A DNA stretch of 64,000 nt. Origin: Bacteroides zoogleoformans (lineage in GTDB: Bacteria; Bacteroidota; Bacteroidia; Bacteroidales; Bacteroidaceae). The stretch covers positions 3,297,795 to 3,361,794 of the forward strand of contig NZ_CP027231.1 of NCBI RefSeq assembly GCF_002998435.1, given 5' to 3'. Position 1 is the first letter of the stretch. Every line of letters begins with the position of its first letter. The position numbers and the translations under genes were made by a program. Positions 27,790 to 35,051 of the stretch are shown one piece after another. A model generated the notes under the pieces. That model ran no database searches. It was not told the DNA's origin and worked only from the letters and a program-made list of their open reading frames with translations.

Positions 27790-27913
27790 ACAATTTTACA
27801 TCAGAATCTGTTTTGTTTGGCTGACAAAACGTGATTTTACCACCTGATTTAACATTATTAAATATAAATATGTCAAAGAATTCCACTTTTGCATGATTTT
27901 TCTCGTTAAAAAG

Positions 27914-27944
27914 TTTGTATTCTCAATGATTATTCGTATCTTTG
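27914..27944 (+). promoter_or_regulatory. Promoter of the abiF RNA and abiF-TOTE genes
   Basis: TTTG (27914-27917), exactly 19 bp, TATCTTTG (27937-27944): a perfect match to the Bacteroides promoter pattern. It is directly followed by the pseudoknot RNA. Confidence 0.75.
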
Positions 27945-27999
27945 CATCGTCAGTTCCCACCAAGCCTCTCAACGATGCTCAAATGCGTGGGGCTTTTTT
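27945..27999 (+). ncRNA. abiF-associated H-type pseudoknot RNA
   Basis: CATCGT (27945-27950) pairs with ACGATG (27972-27977) and CCCAC (27956-27960) pairs with GTGGG (27987-27991); the stems cross. A T run follows (27994-27999). An alternative stem, AAGCC (27962-27966) with GGCTT (27991-27995), would form a terminator-like hairpin using one of the same bases. A conserved abiF RNA motif upstream of AbiF-family genes has been described from comparative genomics; this one is in the same position. Whether it acts as antitoxin RNA or cis leader is not shown here. Confidence 0.62.
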
Positions 28000-28030
28000 G
28001 TATATATACGTTCACTCTCAAAATACGCTA

Positions 28031-28942
28031 ATGGAAAGATTACCGCACTTTACGAAACATTATATGGCAGAGACAGACTTGGTGGCTCTGTTGGAAAGTC
28101 GTGGACTTGTCATTTCTGATGAGACTAAAGCGGTGCGGTATTTGGAGAGCATTGGGTATTATCGTCTTTCCGCTTATATGTACCCATTCTTGAAAGTTCC
28201 AAAGGAATCCCATCAATATAAAGAGGGGGCAACTTTTCAGCAAGTGCTGAATCTCTATCGCTTCGACAAAAAGTTGCGTATGCTTCTTCTCAATGAGATT
28301 GAGAAAGTAGAGATAGCTATTCGTCGTGCCATTATGAATATTCCAGTGCAGATGACAGGAGACATTTATTGGCTGACAAATTCCATTCACTTTGCCAACC
28401 AACGAACTTTTCAAGAGACCACGAACACCATTGACAGAGAATACGCTAAATCAACAGAAGAGTTCATCAAGCATTTCAAGAACAGCTATTGCGACCCATA
28501 TCCTCCATCATGGATTTTGGGAGAGTTGCTGACAATGGGCAATGTGAACATGGTTTATCGTAATATGAAAGCAGATAAGATACGTAAGCGCATCTCGCAT
28601 TACTTCGGTTTGCAGCCAATTGTCTTGGAATCTTGGATAACATCTTTGACCTTGTTGCGAAATGCCTGTTGCCATCATTCAAGGGTGTGGAACAAGGTAA
28701 GTTCAATCATGCCTGTTTCTCCAAGAAGAATTGCACATCTTTGGATTACCCTGCCATCAAACCCTCAAAGAGTATATTTCACAATCTGCATCATCAAGTA
28801 TTTCCTTGACATCATATCACCTAACAATGATATGTTGGGAAAGATGCACACGCTATTTTCCAATTATCCAGAGATAGATCTGGCAGCTCTTGGATTTCCG
28901 AATGGATGGGAGAACGAACCGTTATGGACACAACGGATGTAA
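28031..28942 (+). CDS. AbiF/AbiD (Abi_2) family HEPN protein
   Basis: 303 residues from the ATG at 28031. An upstream in-frame start at 27893 is rejected because promoter and RNA lie after it. The N-terminal half has VALLESRGLVISDETKAVRY and IGYYRLSAYMYPFL, typical of Abi_2. The C-terminal half carries the HEPN ribonuclease motif R-x4-H in LRNACCHHSRVWN. Members block phage growth, probably by RNA cleavage. The gene overlaps the next one by 19 bp or more, so the two are likely co-translated. Confidence 0.85.
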   Translation: MERLPHFTKHYMAETDLVALLESRGLVISDETKAVRYLESIGYYRLSAYMYPFLKVPKESHQYKEGATFQQVLNLYRFDKKLRMLLLNEIEKVEIAIRRAIMNIPVQMTGDIYWLTNSIHFANQRTFQETTNTIDREYAKSTEEFIKHFKNSYCDPYPPSWILGELLTMGNVNMVYRNMKADKIRKRISHYFGLQPIVLESWITSLTLLRNACCHHSRVWNKVSSIMPVSPRRIAHLWITLPSNPQRVYFTICIIKYFLDIISPNNDMLGKMHTLFSNYPEIDLAALGFPNGWENEPLWTQRM

Positions 28943-31809
28943 GTGTTCTTGCCCAAAGAATTCAAGAATTGGAAAAGGAAAACGCCAGACTTAAAGCGAT
29001 TCTTGACAAGAATGGGATAGAATATAAATATTTAGAACACAGAACCTGTGAAACTAATCAGACGGAAGTAACACCTGTTTCCACTTGTCAATTCACTTTA
29101 CAAGAAAAGGTAGCCATATTCCAAAACTTGTTCCAAGGTCGAGATGATGTTTTTGCCAGGCGTTGGTATAGCAGTACAACTCAAAAGTCTGGCTATCAAC
29201 CATTATGCAAGAGAGAATGGAATCGTGAGTTTTGCGACAAGCGAAAATACAAGTGTGCGGATTGTCCCAACAGGCAGTTCGCTCCTTTGACATATAACGA
29301 CTATTTCAATCATCTTGCAGGAAAGGATGCTTGGGGGCGTGATGTTATCGGACTTTATCCAATACGAAAAGACAACACTTGTCGTTTCCTTTGTACAGAT
29401 TTTGATGACAAGAGCTGTGAGCATGGTTACAAGAATGATGTGCTCGCTTTTGTAAATGTTTGCAAAACTTGGAATGTACCATGCTATATCGAACGTTCAC
29501 GTTCTGGTAATGGTGCTCATGTGTGGATATTCTTTGGAACGCCAATTACAGCTTTCAAAGCACGCAAGTTGGGAAATGCTATTCTTACAGAGGCAATGAA
29601 TAATGATGTCCATTTGTCTCTCAAATCATACGACCGTTTCTTTCCTAACCAAGACACCTTACCCGAAGGAGGACTTGGCAATCTTGTTGCCTTGCCACTG
29701 CAAGGTATGGCAAGGCGCAAAAGAAACAGCGTGTTTGTTGATGAAGATTTCAATGCGTATGCTGACCAATGGGATGTGTTATCACAAATACATAAGTTGT
29801 CGGAAGGAGAGCTTGATTGGTTGTTACGGAAGCATACTGTACCAACATTGGGTGAACTTTCAAAGACCAGCGAAGCAAAGCCTTGGGAAACACCTCAAAT
29901 AGATGCGACGCAAACAGACAACTATCCAAAGCAAATAGTTCTGACAAGAGCGAACATGCTTTATATTCCTTTGGCAAACCTATCTGCAAAATGTGTGAAC
30001 GTATTCAAACGTATAGCAGCGTTTCGCAACCCCGAATTTTACGAGAAGCAAGGAATGCGCCTTTCTACTTACAATATTCCACGCATTATTTCGTGTTCGG
30101 ATATGAAAGACGACTACCTTGTCCTTCCTCGTGGTTGCGAGGATGCGGTTTGTGACATCCTAACACAGCATGATGTCAAGATTACAATCTCCGACAGAAC
30201 AAATCATGGACGTAGTATCAATGTTACGTTCAGGGGAGAACTTCGAGAAGAACAGCAAAAGGCAATGGAAGCCTTTGATGAGCATAATATCGGCACTTTG
30301 TCTGCAACAACTGCGTTTGGAAAGACTGTGTTTGCCATAGGAATGATTGCAAAGAGAAAGGTCAACACACTAATATTGGTTCACAACAAGGCATTGCTTG
30401 AACAATGGAAAGAGCGGTTGGAAACGTTCCTCAAAATAGACGAAACAATAGAAGAACCAGAAACAAAACGAGGCAGGAGAAAAAAGAAGTCTTCCGCCAT
30501 TGGCTGCTTACACGCAGGCAAGAACTCGCTGCATGGCATAATTGATATTGCTTTGATACAATCTTGTTTGAACGATGGCGAAGCAAAGCCATTTGTCAAA
30601 GATTACGGCATGGTTATAGTCGATGAATGTCATCATGTTTCCTCTGTCAGTTTTGAGCAAGTGCTTCGACAAGTAACAGCTACCTATGTCTATGGTTTGA
30701 CTGCGACTCCAATCAGAAAAGACGGTCATCAACCTATCATCTTTATGCAATGTGGAAAGATTAGATTCATATCTGATGCCAAGAGCCAAATGGAAAACCA
30801 AGGTTTCAAACGCTTGTTGATTCCGAGATTCACAACATTCAGAAATATTACATCAGATAGTAAGACTTACGTTCAAATTACACAAGACCTGTCTGAAGAT
30901 GAAGTTAGAAATGAATTCATTATAGAGGATGTGAAGACTGCCATTCAAAATGGACGAACTCCGTTAGTGCTTACAACTCGTACTGCCCATGTAAGAGTGT
31001 TAGCGCAAATGCTAATTCCATTTGCCGACCATGTAATCCAACTCGTTGGTGCAGACTCTGCTAAAGAAAAACGTCTTGCACTACAAAATCTACAATCAAT
31101 GTCCACATCAGAATCACTTGTGATTGTGGCAACAGGAAAGTATGTAGGTGAAGGTTTCGATTATCCTCGCCTTGATACTTTATTCCTTACTATGCCTATA
31201 GCCTGGAAAGGAAACGTGGAGCAATATGCTGGGCGTTTACATAGAGAATATGCAGGAAAGACCGAAGTGCGTATTTATGATTATGTGGATATTCATGTTC
31301 CTCTTTGCGACTCTATGTATCGTAAACGTTTGAAAGGGTATTCAAAAGCTGGATACGGAAAGAATGTGGCATCATCCACATTTGACAAAAATCCCCAAGA
31401 ACTTATATATGAACGAAACAATTACGAAGCGCCATTCCGTAATGATTTGTCAAAAGCCCAGCACTCTGTTGTTATTGCTGTTCCAAAAGTGAAGTTTAAA
31501 TACAAACCTGCCATTATATCAGCTCTTACAAATCTTCTTCATGAAGGTGTAGCTGTGGCTGTACATATCAAAGAGGAAGGGGCTAATGAGATGGAACTGG
31601 CAAAAGCAGGAATAGATGTGGTGTGCAACAAGGTACAAACCTTACAATGCGCTATCATAGACAAATCTATTGTTTGGTATGGGAATATAAACTTCTTTGG
31701 CTGCAACTCTGAAACAAACAATGTCATGCGAATTGTTGACTACAAAATAGCCAACGAAATGATAGATATTCTATACTCTGACTCGGGAAATGATGTAAAT
31801 GGAAGTTAA
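28924..31809 (+). CDS. TOTE-type conflict protein: primase, SF2 helicase and PLD-like domain
   Basis: 961 residues from the ATG at 28924; MGERTV at 28906 is an alternative. Order: short coiled coil (5-35), archaeo-eukaryotic-type primase (about 60-310) with the metal pair D159/D161 in CTDFDDK and H199 in SGNGAHVWIFF, SF2 helicase with Walker A TTAFGKT (K467), DECHH (D567), GLTATP and QYAGRLHR (767), then a PLD-like C-terminus ending CAIIDKSIVWYGNINFFG. The usual H-x-K of PLD nucleases is absent. This matches proteins described as TOTE conflict systems. The start overlaps the abiF stop. Substrate and trigger are unknown. Confidence 0.8.
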   Translation: MDTTDVSVLAQRIQELEKENARLKAILDKNGIEYKYLEHRTCETNQTEVTPVSTCQFTLQEKVAIFQNLFQGRDDVFARRWYSSTTQKSGYQPLCKREWNREFCDKRKYKCADCPNRQFAPLTYNDYFNHLAGKDAWGRDVIGLYPIRKDNTCRFLCTDFDDKSCEHGYKNDVLAFVNVCKTWNVPCYIERSRSGNGAHVWIFFGTPITAFKARKLGNAILTEAMNNDVHLSLKSYDRFFPNQDTLPEGGLGNLVALPLQGMARRKRNSVFVDEDFNAYADQWDVLSQIHKLSEGELDWLLRKHTVPTLGELSKTSEAKPWETPQIDATQTDNYPKQIVLTRANMLYIPLANLSAKCVNVFKRIAAFRNPEFYEKQGMRLSTYNIPRIISCSDMKDDYLVLPRGCEDAVCDILTQHDVKITISDRTNHGRSINVTFRGELREEQQKAMEAFDEHNIGTLSATTAFGKTVFAIGMIAKRKVNTLILVHNKALLEQWKERLETFLKIDETIEEPETKRGRRKKKSSAIGCLHAGKNSLHGIIDIALIQSCLNDGEAKPFVKDYGMVIVDECHHVSSVSFEQVLRQVTATYVYGLTATPIRKDGHQPIIFMQCGKIRFISDAKSQMENQGFKRLLIPRFTTFRNITSDSKTYVQITQDLSEDEVRNEFIIEDVKTAIQNGRTPLVLTTRTAHVRVLAQMLIPFADHVIQLVGADSAKEKRLALQNLQSMSTSESLVIVATGKYVGEGFDYPRLDTLFLTMPIAWKGNVEQYAGRLHREYAGKTEVRIYDYVDIHVPLCDSMYRKRLKGYSKAGYGKNVASSTFDKNPQELIYERNNYEAPFRNDLSKAQHSVVIAVPKVKFKYKPAIISALTNLLHEGVAVAVHIKEEGANEMELAKAGIDVVCNKVQTLQCAIIDKSIVWYGNINFFGCNSETNNVMRIVDYKIANEMIDILYSDSGNDVNGS

Positions 31810-32164
31810 ATACGTTAAATATCACCCATTTCGTATCTATATAGAATCCACATTGTCACTTTTTCTACCGTTTAGAGCGTAGAATACTGATAATCAATCA
31901 GTAATAGATACTACTCCTGGAAGCGTTTAGCTTTATCCCGTTTTAGAAATTCTGGTAAAATTTCATGTGGTACAGGGATAGACGATACAAACGTTCATGC
32001 TAATCTTTTATATATCAGTGATATATATGGCTTGGCGTGGGGTGTCGTTTTATCTTGTACCACGGGTTTACCAGAGCCTCTAAAACAGATAATTCTAACA
32101 GCCTCACGCTTTCTTTTTATATAAACCTTTCCTATTGGGGCTGTGGGGAGCAAATCACAGTATT
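31810..32164. other. Intergenic region (355 bp) with a long interrupted inverted repeat
   Basis: No gene is seen. Apart from the structure at 31940-32086 there is a short hairpin-like stretch near 31865-31885 (TTCTACCGTTTAGAGCGTAGAA). Confidence 0.6.
31940..32086. repeat. 147-bp multi-helix inverted repeat (candidate RNA or MITE)
   Basis: Nested pairs in order: GTTTTAGA (31940-31947) with 32079-32086; CTGGTAAA (31952-31959) with 32067-32074; GTGGTACA (31967-31974) with 32056-32063; GATA (31977-31980) with 32051-32054; ACGA (31982-31985) with 32045-32048. At the tip TATATATCA (32009-32017) pairs with 32019-32027. Bulges between the helices are unequal, as in a folded RNA. Confidence 0.72.
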
Positions 32165-32782
32165 ATGAAAAAGTTTCTTGTGATATGGATTGTTGCTGCT
32201 GTGTTAATAAGCTGTAATAGTAAGAATGTTCATCAAGAACCTGTACCAACAAGTGGAGAACTTATTGATATAGGAGTAAGATTGATTAATGCATACTCCA
32301 CTTTAGTTAATTTAGGGGGTGAAGCAAATGTCAGCCTTGACAATCTTGAGGCTGTCTTAAAGCATTACGAAAACAAATATCCCTATTTCAAAAAGAATGA
32401 TTCGATACCTTTAGGACAAGGAATAAGGTGTGAAGCTATGACAGCAGATTCAATATCATTTAGTTATTGGGCATATCATGTAAAAGATTCCATTCAGTTC
32501 TCAATTACAATCCAAGCTCCTCTATTTATAGGGAAAGGTGAGCCAATGGCTTTACTGGATACTTTAATCGACAAATCATTAGATTTGAGCTTAATAGGAA
32601 CATATAAAGACCTATACGAACTTCCTGACCTTATGTATTATATCAAGGGAAGCAAATCACACCCGTTACATGGGAAATTTTGGGGTACAGGCTGTATGAT
32701 AACAGCGTTTTACAATAAGGATATGGAAAAGACTTACAGCGAGTTAAGAGAGTATTGTAAACGATATAATCGTATGAGATAA
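32165..32782 (+). CDS. Predicted lipoprotein of unknown function
   Basis: 205 residues from the ATG at 32165. The N-terminus MKKFLVIWIVAAVLISCNSK is a lipoprotein signal with a cysteine at residue 17. The mature part is mixed alpha/beta with GVRLINAYSTLVNLGGEAN and a later GKFWGTGCMITAFYN stretch. No domain is recognised. It is A+T rich and sits in the cargo region behind the structured inverted repeat, 34 bp before another exported protein, so the two may form a unit. Confidence 0.7.
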   Translation: MKKFLVIWIVAAVLISCNSKNVHQEPVPTSGELIDIGVRLINAYSTLVNLGGEANVSLDNLEAVLKHYENKYPYFKKNDSIPLGQGIRCEAMTADSISFSYWAYHVKDSIQFSITIQAPLFIGKGEPMALLDTLIDKSLDLSLIGTYKDLYELPDLMYYIKGSKSHPLHGKFWGTGCMITAFYNKDMEKTYSELREYCKRYNRMR

Positions 32783-32816
32783 TTAGGGCTTCTGACATTT
32801 CAATTATAAATCCATA

Positions 32817-33569
32817 ATGTTTATGAATAGAATATTTATTATTTATGTATCATTACTCTCCAGCTCTCTTTGTGCTCAAAATGTACTTCCACGTCAAGCC
32901 CCTATTGATAAAAGATTGAAATCTTCACAGGAAAAAATGTTTAAGCCTAATGAAAAGCTATCAGAAGATACGATTTTTCTAAATAGGTCTAAATATGACC
33001 AACGTAATAATGAGGAAGGAATTTGCTATGGTAGAGATGAATTGGGAGCAATTCTTTCAGAAGATATTTTTTATGATATAGACATTGAAAATAGACGCTT
33101 GACACCTCTTTTAAAAAAAACTTATCAAAATTCAGATGAGGGAAAAATGCGGCTCGTTGAAATTAAGGCTAAAAAGCGGCAGGTATTTGAGTCAATCATC
33201 TGTTGGGAAATGTCTCCTTCGAAAATTGTTTATGATTTGAATCGAAAGGCTCTTAAGCTGACGTTTGCGAATTTGAAATATGGTCATAGTAGATTTATTC
33301 CTAAGAAGAATGAAGTATATCAATCAGTACTAAAACTTGGTGAAAATTATGTGATGTATATTCCATGTTCTGAAGATTTAGCCTTAATAGCTGAAGAGAA
33401 ACAACCGATTGTTCAACTTTGTTTCAAACTGTCTCAAAATGATATTATAGGATATAATATAGGAGAATCCCCTATTATGGTAAATACTAAGTTACCGTCT
33501 TTGCGTGTGAAAGTTCAGAATGTCATCTTTTACGATTTACTATCTAATAAGCCTTTGTTTGTTTATTGA
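32817..33569 (+). CDS. Predicted secreted protein of unknown function
   Basis: 250 residues; the second ATG (32823, MNRIF) is an equally good start. The N-terminus is a signal peptide (IFIIYVSLLSSSLCAQ). The mature region is polar with several Lys-rich stretches and no recognised domain. Strongly A+T rich, like the preceding lipoprotein gene 34 bp upstream. Function unknown. Confidence 0.65.
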   Translation: MFMNRIFIIYVSLLSSSLCAQNVLPRQAPIDKRLKSSQEKMFKPNEKLSEDTIFLNRSKYDQRNNEEGICYGRDELGAILSEDIFYDIDIENRRLTPLLKKTYQNSDEGKMRLVEIKAKKRQVFESIICWEMSPSKIVYDLNRKALKLTFANLKYGHSRFIPKKNEVYQSVLKLGENYVMYIPCSEDLALIAEEKQPIVQLCFKLSQNDIIGYNIGESPIMVNTKLPSLRVKVQNVIFYDLLSNKPLFVY

Positions 33570-33725
33570 TACAAAATATAGGTATTCAAAGGGGGCTTAA
33601 GGCTTCTAATGGAGCGTATAAGATAGGGGTAGGGCAATAGTTGTCCTACCCTGTTTGTTATAATAGGTTTGCTTCTATTAGAAGAGCAAAAGAACTAATA
33701 TCCATTCAGTGTATTGGTGAAAAAC

Positions 33726-33768
33726 AATTCGCTAATATTGCGAATTTTACAATTATATGTTACCTTTG
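33726..33768 (+). promoter_or_regulatory. higBA promoter with palindromic operator
   Basis: Operator arms AATTCGC (33726-33732) and GCGAATT (33740-33746) are perfect complements. The -7 box TACCTTTG is at 33761-33768, and the -33 position (ATTG, 33737-33740) overlaps the right arm, so a repressor bound here would block the promoter. Autorepression by HigA is the expected mode. Confidence 0.65.
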
Positions 33769-33788
33769 TATTATTAAAGAACAAATGC

Positions 33789-34109
33789 ATGAATGTAGAA
33801 TTTGAAAAAGAGTATTTGGTAGAACTTTACGAAAAAGGAAAGACTGATGATAAGAAACATCGATTTCAGCCTCAAATTATCAATGGCTATTTGAAGTGTG
33901 TTAAGGCTCTATTGAATGCTTCCCGAATGGAAGATTTATATCAATATAGAGCTTTGAACTATGAAAAGTTGAAAGGTGATAAAAAAGGCCTTTCTTCTTT
34001 GCGTATCAATGACCAATATAGGTTGGAATTTCGGGAAATTACCAATGCAGGCAATCAAACAGTTGTAGAAATATGTTCTTTGGTAGATATTACGAATCAT
34101 TATAAATAG
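33789..34109 (+). CDS. higB: HigB-type (RelE superfamily) toxin
   Basis: 106 residues from ATG at 33789; the longer frame from 33714 would begin before the promoter. The core LNYEKLKGDKKGLSSLRIND and QYRLEFREI is typical of HigB/RelE ribosome-dependent mRNA endonucleases. The toxin gene precedes the antitoxin gene by 5 bp, the HigBA order. Close to the right end of the element, it may stabilise it. Confidence 0.85.
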   Translation: MNVEFEKEYLVELYEKGKTDDKKHRFQPQIINGYLKCVKALLNASRMEDLYQYRALNYEKLKGDKKGLSSLRINDQYRLEFREITNAGNQTVVEICSLVDITNHYK

Positions 34110-34114
34110 GAACT

Positions 34115-34435
34115 ATGAGTATAACAGCGAACAATTTACAATCATTCCGTCCCTACCATCCGGGAGAACTGGTTAAGGAAGAATTGGAATGCAGAGGCAT
34201 AAAACAAAAAGACTTTGCAAAGAAGTTTGGTTTGTCTTATTCCGCTTTAAATGAGACGTTAAATGCAAAACGACCAATAACCACTGAGTTTGCTTTGCTC
34301 TTAGAGGCGGCTTTAGGTATCAATGCCGATTTGCTTGTAAGGATGCAAACAGACTATAATATACAAGTGGCACGAGAAAATAATTCTTTACTTGAAAAGT
34401 TGAATAAAATAAAGAAGATAGCTGCTGTATTTTAA
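34115..34435 (+). CDS. higA: HigA-type antitoxin (XRE family)
   Basis: 106 residues. It begins with the HigA pattern FRPYHPGELVKEELECRGIK, then an XRE helix-turn-helix KDFAKKFGLSYSALNETLNA and PITTEFALLLEAALGINADL. It should bind and neutralise the HigB toxin encoded just upstream and repress the shared promoter through the palindrome at 33726-33746. Confidence 0.88.
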   Translation: MSITANNLQSFRPYHPGELVKEELECRGIKQKDFAKKFGLSYSALNETLNAKRPITTEFALLLEAALGINADLLVRMQTDYNIQVARENNSLLEKLNKIKKIAAVF

Positions 34436-34643
34436 AGTGGATTCAGAAAACGCACTTGTAAACTCTTAAATGCAATAATGCAAACCGCACCTAACAAACC
34501 GCAATAATAGGATTAAATAAGCCAAGTTTCCCGAAAGCCTTATTCGTAGGATATTCGCAGGTAAAAAATAAGGAGTTAAGCAAATGCTTAACTCCTTGAT
34601 TTATATATTGTTGTATTTTTATTATCGGTAATCTTATTCAATT
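34436..34643. other. Right arm of the element, no gene seen
   Basis: A+T rich; contains the hairpin at 34570-34597 and nothing else recognised. Confidence 0.55.
34570..34597. terminator. Hairpin terminator near the right end
   Basis: AAGGAGTTAAGC and GCTTAACTCCTT form a perfect 12-bp stem with a 4-nt loop. A T-rich stretch follows on the plus strand and an A/T-rich one on the minus strand. It would stop higBA transcripts and also any transcript from the tRNA fragment promoter. Confidence 0.7.
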
Positions 34644-34683
34644 CCCCCAGACGTGTACTCTAACCGGGCTGAGCTACACCCCG
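34644..34683 (-). pseudogene. 5' tRNA-Pro fragment (40 nt)
   Basis: Matches positions 1-40 of tRNA-Pro(GGG) with one change in the anticodon stem (position 30). The 3' half is missing and element sequence follows. It keeps an intact promoter upstream. Confidence 0.9.
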
Positions 34684-34714
34684 AATTGCGGATGCAAAAG
34701 TAATGCTTTATTTT
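34644..34714. repeat. Right 71-bp attachment repeat
   Basis: 70 of 71 bases equal to 18786-18856. It marks the right border of the integrated element. Confidence 0.88.
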
Positions 34715-34725
34715 GAAACAGCAAA
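34695..34725 (-). promoter_or_regulatory. Promoter in front of the tRNA fragment
   Basis: On the minus strand: TTTG, 19 bp, TACTTTTG. The -33 box is outside the repeat and differs in its surroundings from the left copy, so both copies have kept a full promoter independently. Confidence 0.75.
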
Positions 34726-35051
34726 TATTTTATCCATTTTTTAATGAGGATAAAATTTGTAGCTCGTTGATGAATAGCTTGCCTACTTATGCCGCTTGTT
34801 CAAAATAAACCTATTGAAAGACTGATGGCTGATAATCATCGGCACATCGTACATAAAAATAAATTCGGCAGTAAAACGAGTTTATTGCCGAATTTGTATT
34901 CCGTATAAAGTCACTACGCTTCTACTTCTTAATGATTGTGGTTGTTCTACACATCCGATTTTTACCTTACGTTTGATGATAAGTTGTTCCACTTGTTCTA
35001 TCTTTTTCTTTTCATGGCGTAGCCCTTTATCAGTTAGTTTATTTTGCGTTG
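34715..35051. other. Region between the element and yidC, no gene seen
   Basis: 337 bp. It contains the terminator at 34861-34895. A Lys-rich minus-strand frame near 34900-35040 lacks a start and was not called. Confidence 0.5.
34861..34895 (-). terminator. Terminator of the pyrG-yidC operon
   Basis: AAATTCGGCAATAAA and its complement (one wobble) form a 15-bp stem with a 5-nt loop, followed on the minus strand by TATTTTTATG. It lies about 155 bp after the yidC stop. Confidence 0.7.

Larger units (their letters stand above)
27408..28030. other. Intergenic region with three pseudoknot-like RNAs and divergent promoters
   Basis: 623 bp between the HxsD-like gene (leftwards) and abiF (rightwards). 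Short frames here show no protein-like character. It contains candidate structured RNAs at 27478-27541 (+), 27731-27778 (-) and 27945-27999 (+), a -7 box pointing left at 27782-27789 and a full promoter pointing right at 27914-27944. Confidence 0.6.
18786..34714. mobile_element. 15.9-kb integrated element in tRNA-Pro (decayed, defence cargo)
   Basis: The ends are the 71-bp direct repeats. Near the left end lies a tyrosine integrase gene, as usual for tRNA-inserted elements, but it is broken twice. Other genes: an excisionase-like protein, a Phage_CRI replication initiator, a zinc-finger/triple HTH protein, an HxsD-like protein with a His-Xaa-Ser peptide, AbiF, a TOTE primase-helicase, two exported unknowns and HigBA. 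An IS110 and an IS982 element have inserted. The region is visibly more A+T rich than the flanks. No relaxase, coupling protein or conjugation genes are seen. Confidence 0.82.

Noticed and set aside
18786..34714. Conjugative or mobilizable transposon with transfer genes
   Set aside because: No relaxase, VirD4/TraG-type or other transfer gene is visible; only integration and replication functions are present.
34896..35051. Lys-rich open stretch after yidC on the minus strand
   Set aside because: No start codon in a plausible position and no similarity recognised; may be a gene remnant but cannot be supported.
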